Part shown: one piece after another, positions 31,481-40,506 of the stretch
Numbering within the stretch: position 1 is the stretch's first letter
Layout of the letters: each line of letters opens with the position of its first letter
From: an uncultured Bacteroidales bacterium
GTDB lineage: Bacteria; Bacteroidota; Bacteroidia; Bacteroidales; F082
Direction of reading: 5' to 3'
Length of the DNA: 53,583 nt
Assembly (NCBI GenBank): GCA_947303395.1
Contig: CAMYYD010000014.1
Location: 1-53,583 of the forward strand
Program-made: the position numbers and the translations under genes
The notes under the pieces: model-generated
The model's database searches: none
What the model saw: the letters and a program-made list of their open reading frames with translations, nothing else
What the model was told of the DNA's origin: nothing

Positions 31481-33166
31481 ATGAAAGATATTAAATCAAT
31501 ATTATTGACTTTATTTGTCATTTTTGGCATAGAATCGTTCGCCTGTACCAACTTTTTGGTAACAAAAGGCGCTACAGTCGACGGCTCAAATTTCATCACT
31601 TACGCTGCCGATTCTCACATCAGATACGGCGAATTGTATTTCACACCAGCCGCTGATTGGCCAGAAGGTTCAATGCGCACGATTTACGATCGCAGCACAA
31701 ACGCAATCAGAGGTCATGTGCCTCAACCTGCGCATACATATCAAGTCGTTGGCTATATCAATGAAAATCAAGTGGCTATGGGCGAAACGACCTTCGGCGG
31801 ACGTGAGGAGCTCATCGATCCAAACGGACTTATCGACTACGGAAGTCTGATGTTTATGGCTCTTGAACGTAGCCGTTCAGCACGCGAAGCCATTAAGATA
31901 ATCGCCGATTTAGTTGAAGAATATGGATATGGCAGCGATGGTGAATCGTTCTCAATCTCCGACAAAGACGAGGTCTGGTACATGGAAATTATTGGAAAAG
32001 GCGAGGAGAAAGGTGCTGTTTGGGTGGCAATCCGCATTCCTGACGGTTATATCTCTGGTCATGCCAATGCCGCGAGAATACAGACATTCCCGTTGAGAGA
32101 CGGCAAGAAATCAATCACCGATAAAGACTGGAAAAAGCTGAATAAACCGGAGGTTGAAGTCATTTACAAGCACGATATTATAACCTTTGCGAAAAAGAAA
32201 GGCTTTTTTGATGGCAAAGACAAGGATTTTGACTTCAGCGCAGCATACGCCCCAGTTGATTTTTCTGCTGCAAGAATATGCGATTTGAGAGTTTGGGCCA
32301 TGTTCAACGAAGTGTGCGACGGCATGGATCAATATTGGGATTATGCGACAGGAAAAGACCTCGAACACGGACGTATGCCATTGTATGTCAAGCCAAACCG
32401 TAAGATTTCACTGACAGACATGATGTCATTTATGCGCAACCATTATCAGGGAACAGAACTTGATAAAACACAAGATATCGGCGCTGACCCATGCGGATCA
32501 CCATATCGTTTCAACCCGTTGTATTGGGAATATGATGGTAAAAAATATTTCAACGAGCGTAGCACAGAGACCGTACAGACTGGTTTTTCATTCATAGCAC
32601 AGACGAGAAACTGGCTACCAAATCAAGTCGGTGGCATCATCTGGTTTGGCGTAGATGACACAGGATCAACAGTTTACACTCCGTTCTACTGCTCAATATC
32701 ACAAGTCCCGATTGAGTTTCGCGTTGGCAATGGCGACATGCTGACATACTCCGATAACGCCGCTTTCTGGATTTTCAATCGTCTTGCACACTTCAAATAT
32801 CTATTCTATAATAGAGTAATTGGAGATATTCAAAAAGTGCAAAATGAACTTGAAAACTCATATCAGGCACAGATCAAAGACATTGATAATCAAGCTGTTG
32901 AATTGTTAAATGAAGGCGGAACAAACGAAGCAATCGCATTTTTGACCGACAAAGCGACAAGATTTGCCGCAAATACCGTCAAAAGGTGGAAAGAATTGGA
33001 TAACTTCTTATTAGTCAAGTATTTAGACAGCAACGTAAAACAAGAAGAAAACGGAGAATTCATCCGTAACGGTCACGGTTATCCTGCCAAACCAAAACAG
33101 CCTGGTTACCCTGATTCATGGAAAAAGAAAGTCATTGAAGTGACTGGCGACCGGTTTAAGCGATAA
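31481..33166 (+). CDS. C69-family dipeptidase (secreted N-terminal nucleophile hydrolase)
   Basis: A 561-residue peptidase. Residues 1-21 are a signal peptide ending ESFA; Cys22 follows in CTNFLVTKGATVDGS, the start of the mature enzyme and the expected N-terminal nucleophile of family C69. Further family segments are SHIRYGELYFTPA, GETTFGGREEL and EVWYMEIIGKGE. These peptidases cleave dipeptides, here in the periplasm or outside. Length is normal for Bacteroidota members. It is in the operon with DUF456 and rarA (3-bp gap); the partners do not suggest a shared pathway. Confidence 0.88.
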   Translation: MKDIKSILLTLFVIFGIESFACTNFLVTKGATVDGSNFITYAADSHIRYGELYFTPAADWPEGSMRTIYDRSTNAIRGHVPQPAHTYQVVGYINENQVAMGETTFGGREELIDPNGLIDYGSLMFMALERSRSAREAIKIIADLVEEYGYGSDGESFSISDKDEVWYMEIIGKGEEKGAVWVAIRIPDGYISGHANAARIQTFPLRDGKKSITDKDWKKLNKPEVEVIYKHDIITFAKKKGFFDGKDKDFDFSAAYAPVDFSAARICDLRVWAMFNEVCDGMDQYWDYATGKDLEHGRMPLYVKPNRKISLTDMMSFMRNHYQGTELDKTQDIGADPCGSPYRFNPLYWEYDGKKYFNERSTETVQTGFSFIAQTRNWLPNQVGGIIWFGVDDTGSTVYTPFYCSISQVPIEFRVGNGDMLTYSDNAAFWIFNRLAHFKYLFYNRVIGDIQKVQNELENSYQAQIKDIDNQAVELLNEGGTNEAIAFLTDKATRFAANTVKRWKELDNFLLVKYLDSNVKQEENGEFIRNGHGYPAKPKQPGYPDSWKKKVIEVTGDRFKR

Positions 33167-33169
33167 AAT

Positions 33170-34453
33170 ATGAGAACAACTACACCTTTAGCGGAACGTC
33201 TGCGTCCCACATCGTTGGACGGATACATCGGTCAGGAACATCTGATTGGTCCGAATGCCGTATTGCGTCGCGCCATTGAGAGCGGACACATTCCATCGAT
33301 GATTTTCTGGGGACCTCCTGGAGTTGGCAAAACCACTCTTGCATACATTATCTCGAAACAAGTTAAACGCCAGTTTTTCGTGTTAAGTGCAGTGAGCAGC
33401 GGCGTGAAAGACGTGCGCGAGGTCTATGACCGAGCGCGCATGGCTCCTGAACCGCCAATTCTGTTCATCGACGAAATCCATAGGTTTTCCAAGGCTCAAC
33501 AAGATTCTTTGCTCGGCGCAGTTGAAAAAGGTCTCGTCACTTTGATTGGCGCAACCACCGAGAATCCGAGCTTCGAAGTTATTTCGCCTTTACTTTCGAG
33601 ATGTCAGGTCTACATCTTGAAAGAGCTTGAGAAAGACGACCTTAAAAAATTGATTGTCAACGCTATAGAAGTCTTAAAACAAGATTTTAAGAAAGATATC
33701 ATCATTAAAGAAGACGAGGCTCTGATGCAGATTAGCGGTGGTGATGCGAGAAAACTGCTCAACGCGATTGATTTGGTGGTCGGAATGCTCGACGACGCAT
33801 CGCCAAAGGCTAAGCAACTCGTTGTAGATAATGAAGTTACGACTAAATACATTCAGAGCAACCTACTGAAATACGACCGTCTCGGTGAGATGCATTACGA
33901 TATAATTTCAGCTTTCATCAAGTCGATGCGCGGAAGCGACCCTAATGCGGCCGTTTATTACCTCGCAAGAATGATTGAGGCAGGCGAGGACCCGCTTTTC
34001 ATCGCTCGCAGAATGCTGATTTTGGCATCTGAAGATATCGGAAACGCCAATCCCAATGCGCTTTTGCTCGCAAATGCCTGCTTCGATGCAGTGAATAAAA
34101 TCGGATGGCCTGAAAGTAGGATAATCCTTTCACAAACAGCCATTTACCTAGCTTCTTCTGCAAAAAGCAACGCGGCGGTTGTGTCAATCGACTCAGCGCA
34201 AGCTCTTGTACGCAAAACAGGAAACCTCAGCGTACCTTTGCATCTGCGTAACGCCCCGACCAAACTGATGAAAGACATTGGTTATCATGACGGTTACAAA
34301 TATGCGCACAGTTATCCGGGCAACTTCGTTGAACAAGAGTTTCTACCGGACGAAATATCTGGTACACGTCTTTATTCTCCACAGGAAAACCCGAAAGAGA
34401 TAGAGTTAAGACGCTCGCTCAAGGCAAAATGGAAAGACAAATATGGCTACTGA
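33170..34453 (+). CDS. rarA: Replication-associated recombination ATPase RarA (MgsA)
   Basis: A 427-residue clamp-loader-like AAA+ ATPase of normal length. Walker A GPPGVGKTT (48-56), Walker [11 protein letters not shown] (about 99-108), sensor segment LIGATTENPSFE and the C-terminal tetramerisation part with GSDPNAAVYYLARMIEAGEDP. RarA acts at stalled replication forks. The stop overlaps the menG start by 11 bp. Confidence 0.95.
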   Translation: MRTTTPLAERLRPTSLDGYIGQEHLIGPNAVLRRAIESGHIPSMIFWGPPGVGKTTLAYIISKQVKRQFFVLSAVSSGVKDVREVYDRARMAPEPPILFIDEIHRFSKAQQDSLLGAVEKGLVTLIGATTENPSFEVISPLLSRCQVYILKELEKDDLKKLIVNAIEVLKQDFKKDIIIKEDEALMQISGGDARKLLNAIDLVVGMLDDASPKAKQLVVDNEVTTKYIQSNLLKYDRLGEMHYDIISAFIKSMRGSDPNAAVYYLARMIEAGEDPLFIARRMLILASEDIGNANPNALLLANACFDAVNKIGWPESRIILSQTAIYLASSAKSNAAVVSIDSAQALVRKTGNLSVPLHLRNAPTKLMKDIGYHDGYKYAHSYPGNFVEQEFLPDEISGTRLYSPQENPKEIELRRSLKAKWKDKYGY

Positions 34454-35156
34454 TTCAGAACGTATAGCATTGATGTTCAACGACATCGCGCCGACTTATG
34501 ACAAGTTGAACCATGTTTTGTCGCTTAATGTCGATAAACGGTGGCGTAGAAAAGCTGTAAAACGTGTTAAAAAATCTATCGCCGGCGCTGAAAAACCAAT
34601 TCTTTTAGATGTTGCATGCGGTACGGCAGATTCGACTATTGCATTAGCGCAAATCAGTGACAATGTGCAAGTTAAGGGCATTGACATAGCTGATGAGATG
34701 ATACAAATAGGAGAGGAGAAGGTTGAAAAACTTCATCTGAAAGATAGAATCACTTTTTATAATTCATGTGCCGAAAACATTGATTTTCAAGATAATACAT
34801 TTGATGCTGCATTTGTAGCTTTCGGTGTCCGAAATTTCTCCGACAGAGAAAAAGGATTGAAAGAGATTCTTCGTGTTTTGAAGCAAAACGGGACATTAGT
34901 CGTTTTGGAACTATCTGAGCCTCAGAATGTTATCGTCAGATGGATGTACAATCTGTATTTCAAAAACATCCTACCATTGATTGGAAAACGTGTTTCTGGA
35001 AACGCACAAGCCTATCGATATCTTCAGCAAACTGTCGAAAAGTTTCCAATGCCGAACGAGTTTATGGCAATGTTGACCAAATGCGGCTATAATGAATTGA
35101 AACACAAAGCATTAACATGCGGATTATGTCGTATTTACCAAGCTAAAAAGTTGTAA
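34443..35156 (+). CDS. menG: Demethylmenaquinone methyltransferase
   Basis: A 237-residue class I SAM methyltransferase of the UbiE/MenG family. MFNDIAPTYDKLNHVLSL opens the family; LLDVACGTADSTIALA is the SAM motif; FDAAFVAFGVRNFSDREKGL and the final GLCRIYQAKK are diagnostic. It methylates demethylmenaquinone in the last step of menaquinone synthesis at the inner membrane. The start lies inside the rarA gene (11-bp overlap), and menA follows after one base. Confidence 0.94.
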   Translation: MATDSERIALMFNDIAPTYDKLNHVLSLNVDKRWRRKAVKRVKKSIAGAEKPILLDVACGTADSTIALAQISDNVQVKGIDIADEMIQIGEEKVEKLHLKDRITFYNSCAENIDFQDNTFDAAFVAFGVRNFSDREKGLKEILRVLKQNGTLVVLELSEPQNVIVRWMYNLYFKNILPLIGKRVSGNAQAYRYLQQTVEKFPMPNEFMAMLTKCGYNELKHKALTCGLCRIYQAKKL

Positions 35157-35157
35157 A

Positions 35158-36021
35158 ATGAGTAAAGTTTCATTCAAATATTGGGTTAAAGCGGCGCGAC
35201 CAAAGACTTTGTTAGTCTCAATGGCTCCTGTGATTATGTCAGTGGCTTTTGCTTCCATTTACGTGAGTATCAATTGGTTACCAGCAGTGATATGTCTGGT
35301 TTTCGCTGTAATGGCGCAGATTCTGTCCAATTTCGTCAACGACTATGCTGACGGTATTAAAGGTGCTGATAATGAACGACTTGGACCTCAACGAATGGTA
35401 GCCGCAGGGTTAATTTCTCCATTTCAAATGCGTCGTGGAATTATCGTTTGGAGCGTTTTAACATTCCTCTTAGGTTGCACCTTATTATATTGGGGCGGCT
35501 GGATTTTGTTACCATTCGGAATCGTCATTTTGCTTTGTGCATTGGCATATTCATCAGGTCCATTCCCGCTTTCACGCTATGCTTTAGGCGACGTTGAAGT
35601 GGTTTTGTTTTACGGATTGACTCCTGTTGTTTTGACCTTTTTCATCCAAACTGGATTCGTTAATTATCAAATAATAATTGCAGGTCTAGCAATCGGTCTT
35701 GTATCCAATAACTTATTGATTGTCAATAATTATCGAGATGCTGAACAAGATTCAAAAAACAGTAAAAAAACAACAGTCACTATGTTTGGAAAACGCTTCA
35801 TGAAAGGCGTTTATTTCCTGAATCCTATAATCGCAATCATAATGATTTGCTTGATTTTCAATACAACAATATTATTATATCTTCTTCCGTTTTTGTTTTA
35901 TACAATTTTTGTTGATATAAAATTCTCAAAATCAGAGGGAATGGCTCTCAACAAATTGATTGGAATGTCGTCGCTAGAGGCGATAATATTTGCATTGACA
36001 ATTACAATATTTTTAATATAA
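35158..36021 (+). CDS. menA: 1,4-Dihydroxy-2-naphthoate polyprenyltransferase
   Basis: A 287-residue UbiA-family enzyme with about eight to nine membrane helices. The two Asp-rich prenyl-diphosphate sites are NFVNDYADGIKGAD (about 63-76) and NNYRDAEQDSKN (about 194-205). It attaches the polyprenyl tail to DHNA to make demethylmenaquinone, the substrate of the neighbouring MenG, so the two genes supply successive steps. One base after menG; one base before the next gene. Confidence 0.93.
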   Translation: MSKVSFKYWVKAARPKTLLVSMAPVIMSVAFASIYVSINWLPAVICLVFAVMAQILSNFVNDYADGIKGADNERLGPQRMVAAGLISPFQMRRGIIVWSVLTFLLGCTLLYWGGWILLPFGIVILLCALAYSSGPFPLSRYALGDVEVVLFYGLTPVVLTFFIQTGFVNYQIIIAGLAIGLVSNNLLIVNNYRDAEQDSKNSKKTTVTMFGKRFMKGVYFLNPIIAIIMICLIFNTTILLYLLPFLFYTIFVDIKFSKSEGMALNKLIGMSSLEAIIFALTITIFLI

Positions 36022-36022
36022 A

Positions 36023-36493
36023 ATGTCAGAAAACCTAATAATTAAAGGCAACTCCAAGAAGGAACTTTACGAAAATCTGCTTCCGCAAATCAAAGCTTTA
36101 GTGGAATGTGAGACTGATGAAATCGCAAATATGGCTAATATTTCAGCGTGTTTGAAAGACACTTTCAACTTCTGGTGGGTCGGTTTTTATCGCGTGATTG
36201 ACAACGAGCTTGTACTTGGTCCGTTCCAAGGTCCATTGGCATGTACTCGCATCAGAAAAGGGAAGGGTGTGTGCGGCTCTGCTTGGCAAAACGCTGAAAC
36301 CGTAATTGTTCCTGATGTTGACGAGTTTCCAGGACACATAGCCTGCAGCAGCCTTTCGAAATCTGAAATCGTAGTGCCGCTGTTGAATAATGGCGAAGTC
36401 ACTGCCGTTCTCGACATCGACAGCGAGAAAGTCAGCAATTTCGACGAGACAGACAAAGAATTTCTTGAAAAATTAGCGGCTTTAATATCCTAA
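36023..36493 (+). CDS. msrC: Free methionine-R-sulfoxide reductase (GAF-domain, fRMsr)
   Basis: A 156-residue GAF-domain enzyme. The three family cysteines are Cys74 (GPLACTRI), Cys84 (GKGVCGSAW) and Cys108 (GHIACSS), with the 10/24 spacing of E. coli YebR. It reduces free methionine-R-sulfoxide in the cytoplasm, a repair step for oxidised methionine, using thioredoxin. Last gene of the DUF456-menA operon. Its final 12 bp overlap the convergent macrodomain-like gene. Confidence 0.92.
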   Translation: MSENLIIKGNSKKELYENLLPQIKALVECETDEIANMANISACLKDTFNFWWVGFYRVIDNELVLGPFQGPLACTRIRKGKGVCGSAWQNAETVIVPDVDEFPGHIACSSLSKSEIVVPLLNNGEVTAVLDIDSEKVSNFDETDKEFLEKLAALIS

Positions 36494-36883
36494 AACCCTA
36501 AGAAACTCAGCAGGAAGCCACACATTGTGCATATGAATCGCTTCTTTAAACAAAGGTGCGATTTCTTCTGGAGTAAAACCAGCAATTCCACAACCGATCT
36601 TGGTCACGAGGAAGTCTTTTTGCGTGTTTTCGGCAGCAAATTCTAAGAATCTGTCAACATATGGCTTTATTGTCTCCACACCGCCTTGCATGGTCGGAAT
36701 GGCATATGACTGACCTTGCAAACCTTCGCCTTGTCCCATTCTTGCTCCGAATAACACTCTTGCAGTGAAAGCGGCGCCACCTGCATGCTGTCCTTGAAGA
36801 TTACTGCCAAAAACAAAAACTTCGTTAGGTTTTAACGCTACAATATCATCAGGTGTAATACGATTAAATCTTCTGTTTTCCAT
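36482..36883 (-). CDS. Macrodomain-like protein, uncharacterised
   Basis: A 133-residue soluble protein. Family segments: PNEVFVFGSNLQGQHAGGAA (residues 20-39), a Gly-rich QGEGLQGQSYAIPTM and DFLVTKIGCGIAGFTPEEIA. This is the layout of the small macro-like group found in phages and bacteria, with a loop like the ADP-ribose-binding Gly-rich turn; the exact ligand is unknown. ATG 36883 begins the family core MENRRFNRITPDD; the longer open frame to 36940 lies inside the hexosaminidase gene. Ten bases separate it from the GH20 stop, so it is probably on the same transcript. Its end overlaps msrC by 12 bp. Confidence 0.7.
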   Translation of the reverse strand: MENRRFNRITPDDIVALKPNEVFVFGSNLQGQHAGGAAFTARVLFGARMGQGEGLQGQSYAIPTMQGGVETIKPYVDRFLEFAAENTQKDFLVTKIGCGIAGFTPEEIAPLFKEAIHMHNVWLPAEFLRVLGY

Positions 36884-36893
36884 ACATGTATAT

Positions 36894-39200
36894 TTAATAA
36901 ACTCCGATTTCATCCACAAAAATCCACGCCGGATAACCATAACCGCTATGACATTCAGGACAATCGAAAGGAGTGATTACTATTTCAATATATCTAGTGT
37001 TTACTGGTGAAAACGTAATTTCAACAGGGTAGAGGCTACCCGTATAATCGGCAGATAAAAGGTCGAAATCCTGTGCAAAAACCTCTTCAAAATCATCTCC
37101 ATCGTCAGAAACCAGCACTTTGACGGATCTTGCATTGAAAATCCAATCTTTCATGTTGATATTAAGATTAAATTTGACAGTACTAACCTCTGTAACTTCT
37201 TGTAAATCAATAATTACATCGGCATTTTTACCATACCATCCAAGCCAACGGCCACTTCGGTAGTTTGTACTTCCTCGCAATCCGTCGATGAGCACATCAG
37301 CACCATTAAAAGTGTAATTTTTATGTGGCTGTTCCATCAAAACTATAGGTTTCATTGATGCTTTGCTAAAATCAAAATCAGTCCTGAAAACACGTCCCTG
37401 ACTTCCATCCGGACGAAGCACATAACCCTCAAGATGGCAATTCTCCGTTATTCTAAGGGGCTCTTTGTATTCAATATCATTTTGATTATCAATAGAATAC
37501 ACTATCTTACCATCTACTAATTTGGACATAACTACCTCAATAAAGCCTTCTTTCACATTGGGTGTAATGCGTACATCAATATCAAAAATGTGCGTAGCAT
37601 ATCGCCAACCATACAATTTGTAGAGTTTTGTCAGGCGATATTCGCGCTGCACCCAGTCTTCGTAATCCTTCTGCTCAGGATTGCACCATTGCACTTCAGC
37701 GAGCGCTCCGATTCGAGGTAAAAGCCTGTATAACAACACGTTAAACTCGCTAGTATATTCTGTCCAGATATTAGCTTGCGGCCCCAAAATGTATTTATGT
37801 TCGTCTTCGTCCAAACCATCCGGAATCGGTTCGTAAGAATAAACTTTCTTAACCGGATTGTATCCTCCAATCGAAAACGGCTCATTATCAGTGTCAAGCG
37901 TTTGATAATAATCGAAATAGAGGTAATCGTTCGGCGTCATGATGACGTTATGATGCATTTTCGCAGCCTTAACACCACCAGAACTTCCGCGCCAACTCAT
38001 AACGGTAGCATTTGGAGCCAGTTCGCCATCAAGCATCTCATCCCATCCGATGATGTGACGGCCATGATTCTCAACAAATTGCTCCATGCGCGACATCACA
38101 TAACTTTGCAGATAATCTTCAGCGGAATGCTTATCATCAGCTTTTATACCAAGTTCCTTAATCTTTGCCTGACATTTTGGACACTCCTTCCAACGGTCAC
38201 GCGGCACCTCGTCGCCACCAATGTGAATATACTCACTCGGAAAGATGTCCATAACCTCAAGTAACACATCCTCAAGGAATTGCATCGCATGTTCATTGCC
38301 AGCGCAAATAACATCTTCCGACACGCCCCAACGTTTCCATACCTCGTATGGCCCGCCAGTGCAGCCAAGTTCAGGATATGAAGCTAAAGCGGCAAGCATG
38401 TGACCAGGCAAATCTATCTCCGGAATTATGGTGATATGTCTGTCTTCGGCATATTTTACTAGGTCTCGCAGCTCTTCTTGAGTGTAACAACCACCATGTC
38501 TGATGGTGTCGTAAGCCATCGTCTTTCCAATCAAAGTACCCGAACGCCAAGCTCCGATTTCAGTGAGTTTCGGATATTTTTTAATCTCAATTCGCCAACC
38601 TTGATCGTCGGTGATATGCAGATGAAACTTGTTGAGATTATGCATCACCATAGCGTCGATATAAACTTTAATCGAATCAATCGGAAAAAAATGACGGCTA
38701 ACGTCAAGATGCATTCCGCGATATGCAAAACGCGGCCAATCGTTGATAACTCCAGCAGGAAATGCTATTTTGGTAACATTATTATCAACTGGAAAGCTTT
38801 TTCTCAGCGTCTGAATACCATAGAAAATGCCGTGATTATTTCTGGACGTAATTTTGATAACTCTTTCATTAACAACAATTTGATATGCCTCATCATTGGC
38901 AAAATCATTTGGTTCCAAAGCAAGATAAATGACATTATTCATATCATTTTCGGCATCCATAATCCTTGGTCTGAAACCATAAATATCCTCAATATAATCG
39001 GCAAGAAAATCGGCCTCTTTTTGCAGATCTTTCTGACATTCAATAACTGTATTTTTATCAAGAATAAACGGCTTCTTGTCGGTCAAACTAATCTCTTTTG
39101 GCAGCGGAACGACTTGATAATCAGCGGTTTCAATTTGTTTTTGACAAGATGATAGCGTCAAGATTGTAATACCGATTATTGCTACAACGATTCTTTTCAT
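36894..39200 (-). CDS. GH20 beta-N-acetylhexosaminidase lipoprotein with C-terminal F5/8 domain
   Basis: A 768-residue exported enzyme. Lipobox LSS-C at Cys19. Residues about 26-150 are the GH20b-like alpha/beta domain; the barrel covers about 155-515 with RGMHLDVSRHFFP, FHLHITDDQGWRIE and IHIGGDEVPRDRW, where Asp330-Glu331 are the substrate-assisted catalytic pair. After a beta linker, residues about 630-768 form a discoidin (CBM32-like) domain (NADVIIDLQEVTEVSTVKF). GH20 enzymes cut terminal beta-GlcNAc or GalNAc from glycoproteins, so this adds to the glycan-degrading set at 2107-12030. The 91-bp spacer to sbcD is divergent. Confidence 0.92.
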   Translation of the reverse strand: MKRIVVAIIGITILTLSSCQKQIETADYQVVPLPKEISLTDKKPFILDKNTVIECQKDLQKEADFLADYIEDIYGFRPRIMDAENDMNNVIYLALEPNDFANDEAYQIVVNERVIKITSRNNHGIFYGIQTLRKSFPVDNNVTKIAFPAGVINDWPRFAYRGMHLDVSRHFFPIDSIKVYIDAMVMHNLNKFHLHITDDQGWRIEIKKYPKLTEIGAWRSGTLIGKTMAYDTIRHGGCYTQEELRDLVKYAEDRHITIIPEIDLPGHMLAALASYPELGCTGGPYEVWKRWGVSEDVICAGNEHAMQFLEDVLLEVMDIFPSEYIHIGGDEVPRDRWKECPKCQAKIKELGIKADDKHSAEDYLQSYVMSRMEQFVENHGRHIIGWDEMLDGELAPNATVMSWRGSSGGVKAAKMHHNVIMTPNDYLYFDYYQTLDTDNEPFSIGGYNPVKKVYSYEPIPDGLDEDEHKYILGPQANIWTEYTSEFNVLLYRLLPRIGALAEVQWCNPEQKDYEDWVQREYRLTKLYKLYGWRYATHIFDIDVRITPNVKEGFIEVVMSKLVDGKIVYSIDNQNDIEYKEPLRITENCHLEGYVLRPDGSQGRVFRTDFDFSKASMKPIVLMEQPHKNYTFNGADVLIDGLRGSTNYRSGRWLGWYGKNADVIIDLQEVTEVSTVKFNLNINMKDWIFNARSVKVLVSDDGDDFEEVFAQDFDLLSADYTGSLYPVEITFSPVNTRYIEIVITPFDCPECHSGYGYPAWIFVDEIGVY

Positions 39201-39291
39201 GGCGTTAGGACTTAAAATCGGTGCTAAATTATAAAAAATGTGGATTGGTTTGCAAAATTTTGTGTAATTTTACAACCCAATTTTGGTGACG

Positions 39292-40506
39292 ATGAAGGTT
39301 TTACACACGGCGGATTGGCATATAGGTCAGATTTTTCACAACTATAGCAGGGAAGAGGAACACAAGTTCTTCTTCGACCAGCTTAAGTCTATCATAATCA
39401 ATGAAAAACCTGATGTTATGGTCGTTACCGGTGATGTGTTTCATACCGCAACGCCGACAATTGTCTCACAACGCCTTTATTACAATTTCATCGTCGATTT
39501 GTCGAGTGTAGATCCTGATTTACAGATAGTTATCATCAGCGGCAACCACGATTCACCTTCAAGACTTGAGGCACCGCGACCGCTTTGGGAGGCATTCAAC
39601 GTATCAGTGGTCGGAATGATTGATTATCATACAGTTACAAATGATAATGAATTGAATTTCGATGCGTCTAAGATTGAGATTCCTATTACAAAAAACGGAG
39701 AAATCATTGGCTGGGTGCTTGCTGTTCCTTACAATGACAACCTCGCAAAGCGTGCTTCAGAGTTTTACGAAAAGCTTCTCACACATCTGAAAAATCGTCC
39801 GGAATACAATGATAATCAATGCATTGTTGCTACTGGGCATTTGGCTGTGAAAAGTGCTGACATCCGTGGTCATAGTGCAGATATCATCGGCAAGCTGGAA
39901 TGTCTCGATATTGACGATTTCAAGTCTGTAAATGGCATAAATTACTGGGCTTTCGGACATATTCACTATCCGCAGGCAATCAAAGGAATTGAGAATATGC
40001 GCTATGCCGGCTCGCCATTTCCAATCTCATTCAATGAGAACTACCAACATTCGGTCGTGTCGGTTAATATCGAAAATGGCACTACAGAATCAACGGTAAT
40101 TCCATTGAAAATCCTGATTCCGATTATTGATTTCCCTTCAAAACCAAGCAGTTACAGCGATGCTTTGCCATACGAAACGGTTATGATGCAGCTTTTCGAA
40201 ATACTTGATGAAAAAGCTTATGTCAGAGTGCATGTTCAGGCTGACAAGCCGCTCACACAGGTTGAGACAACTGCAATTATTCAGGCTTTCGAGGGACATG
40301 AAGCTATGTTTTGTGGAATACAATCTTACTTTCCAGAAAAAACAGAAGGTAATGATATTCAAGAGGTTAAGACCCTGCGTGAATTAAAGGAACTGAGTCC
40401 GTTTGAGCTCGGATGTTCGGTTTATCAAAAGAAATTCGACAAGGAAATGCCTGAAGAGCTCAGAAAAATGTTCAAAGAAGTGTGTGAGGAGGCGGAAAAG
40501 GCATGA
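39292..40506 (+). CDS. sbcD: Exonuclease SbcCD subunit D
   Basis: A 404-residue Mre11-like metallophosphoesterase nuclease. Metal-binding motifs in order: HTADWHIGQ (5-13), TGDVFH, SGNHDSPSRLEAP, ATGHLAV and FGHIHYPQ. ATG 39292 starts MKVLHTADWH; the upstream in-frame TTG and GTG at 39283-39288 are disfavoured. It forms a complex with SbcC that opens hairpins and trims DNA ends. The stop overlaps the sbcC start by ATGA. Confidence 0.95.
   Translation: MKVLHTADWHIGQIFHNYSREEEHKFFFDQLKSIIINEKPDVMVVTGDVFHTATPTIVSQRLYYNFIVDLSSVDPDLQIVIISGNHDSPSRLEAPRPLWEAFNVSVVGMIDYHTVTNDNELNFDASKIEIPITKNGEIIGWVLAVPYNDNLAKRASEFYEKLLTHLKNRPEYNDNQCIVATGHLAVKSADIRGHSADIIGKLECLDIDDFKSVNGINYWAFGHIHYPQAIKGIENMRYAGSPFPISFNENYQHSVVSVNIENGTTESTVIPLKILIPIIDFPSKPSSYSDALPYETVMMQLFEILDEKAYVRVHVQADKPLTQVETTAIIQAFEGHEAMFCGIQSYFPEKTEGNDIQEVKTLRELKELSPFELGCSVYQKKFDKEMPEELRKMFKEVCEEAEKA

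Noticed and set aside
37776..38264. 162-codon and nearby 224-codon (38478-39152) plus-strand frames
   Set aside because: Both are antisense to the GH20 gene, whose catalytic residues and domains are complete.
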